A stretch of DNA of 36,470 bases from JACCRE01 sp049790855 (lineage in GTDB: Bacteria; Planctomycetota; Planctomycetia; Planctomycetales; Planctomycetaceae): assembly GCA_049790855.1 (NCBI GenBank), contig JBAQZJ010000180.1, positions 1 through 36,470 of the forward strand, in the 5' to 3' direction. This document shows, piece after piece, positions 34,710 to 36,470 of the stretch. Within the stretch, counting starts at the first letter, position 1. The number at the start of each line of letters is the position of its first letter. The position numbers and the translations under genes are program-made. Under the pieces are notes generated by a model. It was given only the letters and a program-made list of their open reading frames with translations. It ran no database searches and had not been told where the DNA came from.

Positions 34710-35438
34710 TCAAGTTTCCGGTTTCGCGACGAAGCGGTAGCCCGTGCCGCGGACGCTGAGCAGAAATTGCGGATTCGCTGGATCGGGTTCGATCATGCGG
34801 CGAAGTCGCAGGACGAAGTTGTCGATCGTGCGTTGGGTGACGTCGGAATCGGCGGGCCAGACGTCGTCGAGAATGTCCTGCCGGGCGAGCACCGTTCCCT
34901 CGTTTTCGATGAAGTATCGCAAGAGCTGGGCTTCGAGCGTCGTCAGCTCATGCTTCACCGGCTCGTCGCGATCGACCGTCACCAGAAACCGGCCGAAGTC
35001 CACGGTCACGCCGTCGAATTCGTAGATGTTCGGCACCACGGGTTTCGCGTTCGGCGGATCGCCGCTCGCCGATCGACGGGAGAGCAGGTTGCGGACGCGG
35101 GCGAGCACCTCGGCGAGTGCGAAGGGTTTGGTGACGTACTGGTCGGTGCCGGCGTCGAACGCGTGGATCTTGTCTTCGCTGAGCGTGCGTGCCGTCAGAA
35201 TCAAAATCGGAACATGGGCGTCGCCGGTACGAATCCGTGTGCAGACGTCGTAACCGCTCATTCCCGGCAGCATCAAGTCGAGGACGATCAGATCGAACGG
35301 CAGCGGGTCGGACTCGAAGGCGGCGACGGCGCTCAATCCGTCGCCAGCGACGACGACGTCGTACCCTTCCTGCTCGAAGTTGAACTTCAAGCCGCGCGCG
35401 AGTGATTCTTCGTCTTCGACGACAAGGATGCGGGGCAT
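34710..35438 (-). CDS. OmpR/PhoB-family response regulator
   Basis: A 242-aa regulator. The receiver domain (1-120) has the acidic pocket Glu8-Asp9, phosphoacceptor Asp54 in IVLDLMLPGMSG, Thr82 in ILTART and Lys104 in YVTKPF. The C-terminal winged helix (about 145-238) is of the OmpR/PhoB type: LTTLEAQLLRYFIENEG, then RTIDNFVLRLRRMIEPDP and VRGTGYRF. It is the second gene after the histidine kinase, separated by 61 bp and on the same strand. PhoB-like identity is suggested by the Pho-box-like array downstream of this gene, but no phosphate genes are visible to confirm it. Confidence 0.94.
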   Translation of the reverse strand: MPRILVVEDEESLARGLKFNFEQEGYDVVVAGDGLSAVAAFESDPLPFDLIVLDLMLPGMSGYDVCTRIRTGDAHVPILILTARTLSEDKIHAFDAGTDQYVTKPFALAEVLARVRNLLSRRSASGDPPNAKPVVPNIYEFDGVTVDFGRFLVTVDRDEPVKHELTTLEAQLLRYFIENEGTVLARQDILDDVWPADSDVTQRTIDNFVLRLRRMIEPDPANPQFLLSVRGTGYRFVAKPET

Positions 35439-35499
35439 GCTTGGATTCGCGTTGTTGGCGCCGTTTAGCCGCGATCCTCGGGAGCGCGAAACTTGAAAA

Positions 35500-36411
35500 T
35501 TATCGTGCCGACCGTCCGGGAAGCTCGACCTCGAAGATGCTGCCGGTCCGGCCGAAACGATCGTAAACAGTAACGCGTCCCCGTAGAAAGTGAACGAGGG
35601 TCCGCACGATGTACAGCCCCAGCCCGGTGCCTTTGCGGGTTCGTTCCAGCTCGTTGCCGCCCCGATAGAACAGGTCGAAGATCTTCTTCCGCTGGTCGGC
35701 GGGAACGCCGGGGCCGTTGTCGGCGATTCGCGTGACGACCCGTCGATGGCGAACGCGAACCTGCACGTCGACCTTCGCCGGCCGCCCCGAATACTTCACC
35801 GCGTTGTCAAGCAGATTGCCGAAGATCATTTCGATGACCATCGGCCGGGCGTGGACGACCGACGGCTCGACGTCGAACTGGAAGACGTCGTTCTGGTCGC
35901 ACTTGTGGTGCGTACAGGCGGCCTTGGCGCAGCGATCGAGCAGCGGCGCTAAGGCGACGTCTTCCGGGTCGCTTTCCTGGCCGATGCGTTCCAGCCGCCC
36001 GACTTCGAGCAACTGGTTGATCAACCCTTCGAGTCGAACGAGTTCCGATTCCATGACCTTGTAGCACTCGACGCGCTGCGCGTCCGACAGCGTCTCCTGT
36101 CGCAGCTGGAGCGTATCGAGATACAGCCGGACCGCCGCGATCGGGCTTTTCAGCTCGTGCGTCACGCTGTCGACGAAGTTCACCTGCCGCTGGTGCAGCC
36201 GCACACTCTTGATGCTCAGCACGAGGTACATCGTCAGCCCGACGAGCACCAACGAGAACAGCACGGTGCCGACGATCAGTGGGAGGTATTGGTACGACTT
36301 CGCAAGGAAGACGATCCAGTAGATCATCAACGCGATGTTCAGCACCATCAGCACGACCGACAGCGTGATCGGCAGATGCAGCGTGCGTCGCTTGCGGATC
36401 AGGGCGGACAT
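35500..36411 (-). CDS. Sensor histidine kinase with two membrane helices and almost no periplasmic loop
   Basis: A 303-aa kinase. Two membrane helices (about 13-36 and 43-66) are separated by only about six residues, so there is no extracytoplasmic sensor domain. The H box is DSVTHELKSPIAAVRL with phosphoacceptor His85, followed by the N box MIFGNLLDNAVKYS, the G1 box IADNGPGVP, FDLFYRGG and the G2 box GTGLGLYIV. It precedes the response regulator gene by 61 bp, a standard pair. The signal is therefore likely sensed within the membrane or through a partner protein, as for PhoR with the Pst transporter; this is an inference. The start at ATG 36411 lacks a clear ribosome-binding site. Confidence 0.92.
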   Translation of the reverse strand: MSALIRKRRTLHLPITLSVVLMVLNIALMIYWIVFLAKSYQYLPLIVGTVLFSLVLVGLTMYLVLSIKSVRLHQRQVNFVDSVTHELKSPIAAVRLYLDTLQLRQETLSDAQRVECYKVMESELVRLEGLINQLLEVGRLERIGQESDPEDVALAPLLDRCAKAACTHHKCDQNDVFQFDVEPSVVHARPMVIEMIFGNLLDNAVKYSGRPAKVDVQVRVRHRRVVTRIADNGPGVPADQRKKIFDLFYRGGNELERTRKGTGLGLYIVRTLVHFLRGRVTVYDRFGRTGSIFEVELPGRSAR

Positions 36412-36470
36412 GAGGAAGGGGTAGCTGGTAGCTGGTGTCTGGTGGTCGATTCCGACGGCCCGTTTAGCCG

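Overview
The window reads as a high-GC chromosomal segment of a planctomycete. The main reasons are a DUF1592-type cytochrome overlapping a DUF1552 Tat-exported partner, a GxxExxY gene inside ACCACGG-type inverted repeats, many palindromic intergenic elements, and small toxin-antitoxin-like genes between housekeeping genes. No rRNA, tRNA, CRISPR array or phage module was seen. Species-level assignment is not possible from the sequence alone.

Layout. 1-1.6 kb: phosphomannose isomerase (manA), then an antitoxin-like gene overlapping a PIN toxin gene cut short by a 150-bp palindromic element. 1.6-6.1 kb, minus strand: nitrogen-sensing genes (two PII proteins and the PII-modifying enzyme GlnD), preceded by a Fur-family regulator and a small FlgM-like protein. 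6.2-11.7 kb: threonine aldolase (-), hisD (+), a serine beta-lactamase-like hydrolase (+) behind two palindromic repeats, a DEDDh exonuclease (+) and pyrF (-). 11.8-15.5 kb: a frameshifted BrnT-like gene with an HTH partner, then a GT2 polyprenyl-phosphate glycosyltransferase and a GT39 membrane glycosyltransferase. 15.9-23.7 kb: a LysR regulator and the glutamate synthase genes gltB and gltD, separated by a 489-bp inverted-repeat cassette holding a GxxExxY gene. 23.8-30.9 kb: an orphan protein, the DUF1592/DUF1552 operon and an M3 oligopeptidase. 31.1-33.3 kb: a secreted lipase-like hydrolase, an orphan HicB-like gene, a hicBA pair and a small exported protein. 33.5-36.4 kb, minus strand: a fatty-acid desaturase and a response regulator/histidine kinase pair.

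How the genes connect. The PII proteins, GlnD and GltBD are the sensing and assimilation arms of nitrogen metabolism, lying about 12 kb apart. The two glycosyltransferases form a plausible lipid-linked sugar synthesis and transfer pair. The two-component genes lie next to a desaturase whose upstream region carries four 11-bp direct repeats resembling a Pho box. This suggests, without proving, phosphate-linked control of membrane lipid desaturation.

The most notable observations are: (1) the GxxExxY cassette with 29-bp terminal inverted repeats, which removes cleanly to leave a compact gltB-gltD junction, plus a gene-less relative of the same repeat family at 8838-8932; (2) the Pho-box-like array before the desaturase; (3) one REP-like palindrome family between the PII genes, as a single arm inside the gltB reading frame, and just after the desaturase stop; (4) toxin-antitoxin-like modules in different states of decay; and (5) a zinc ribbon on the cytoplasmic side of a DUF1592 cytochrome.
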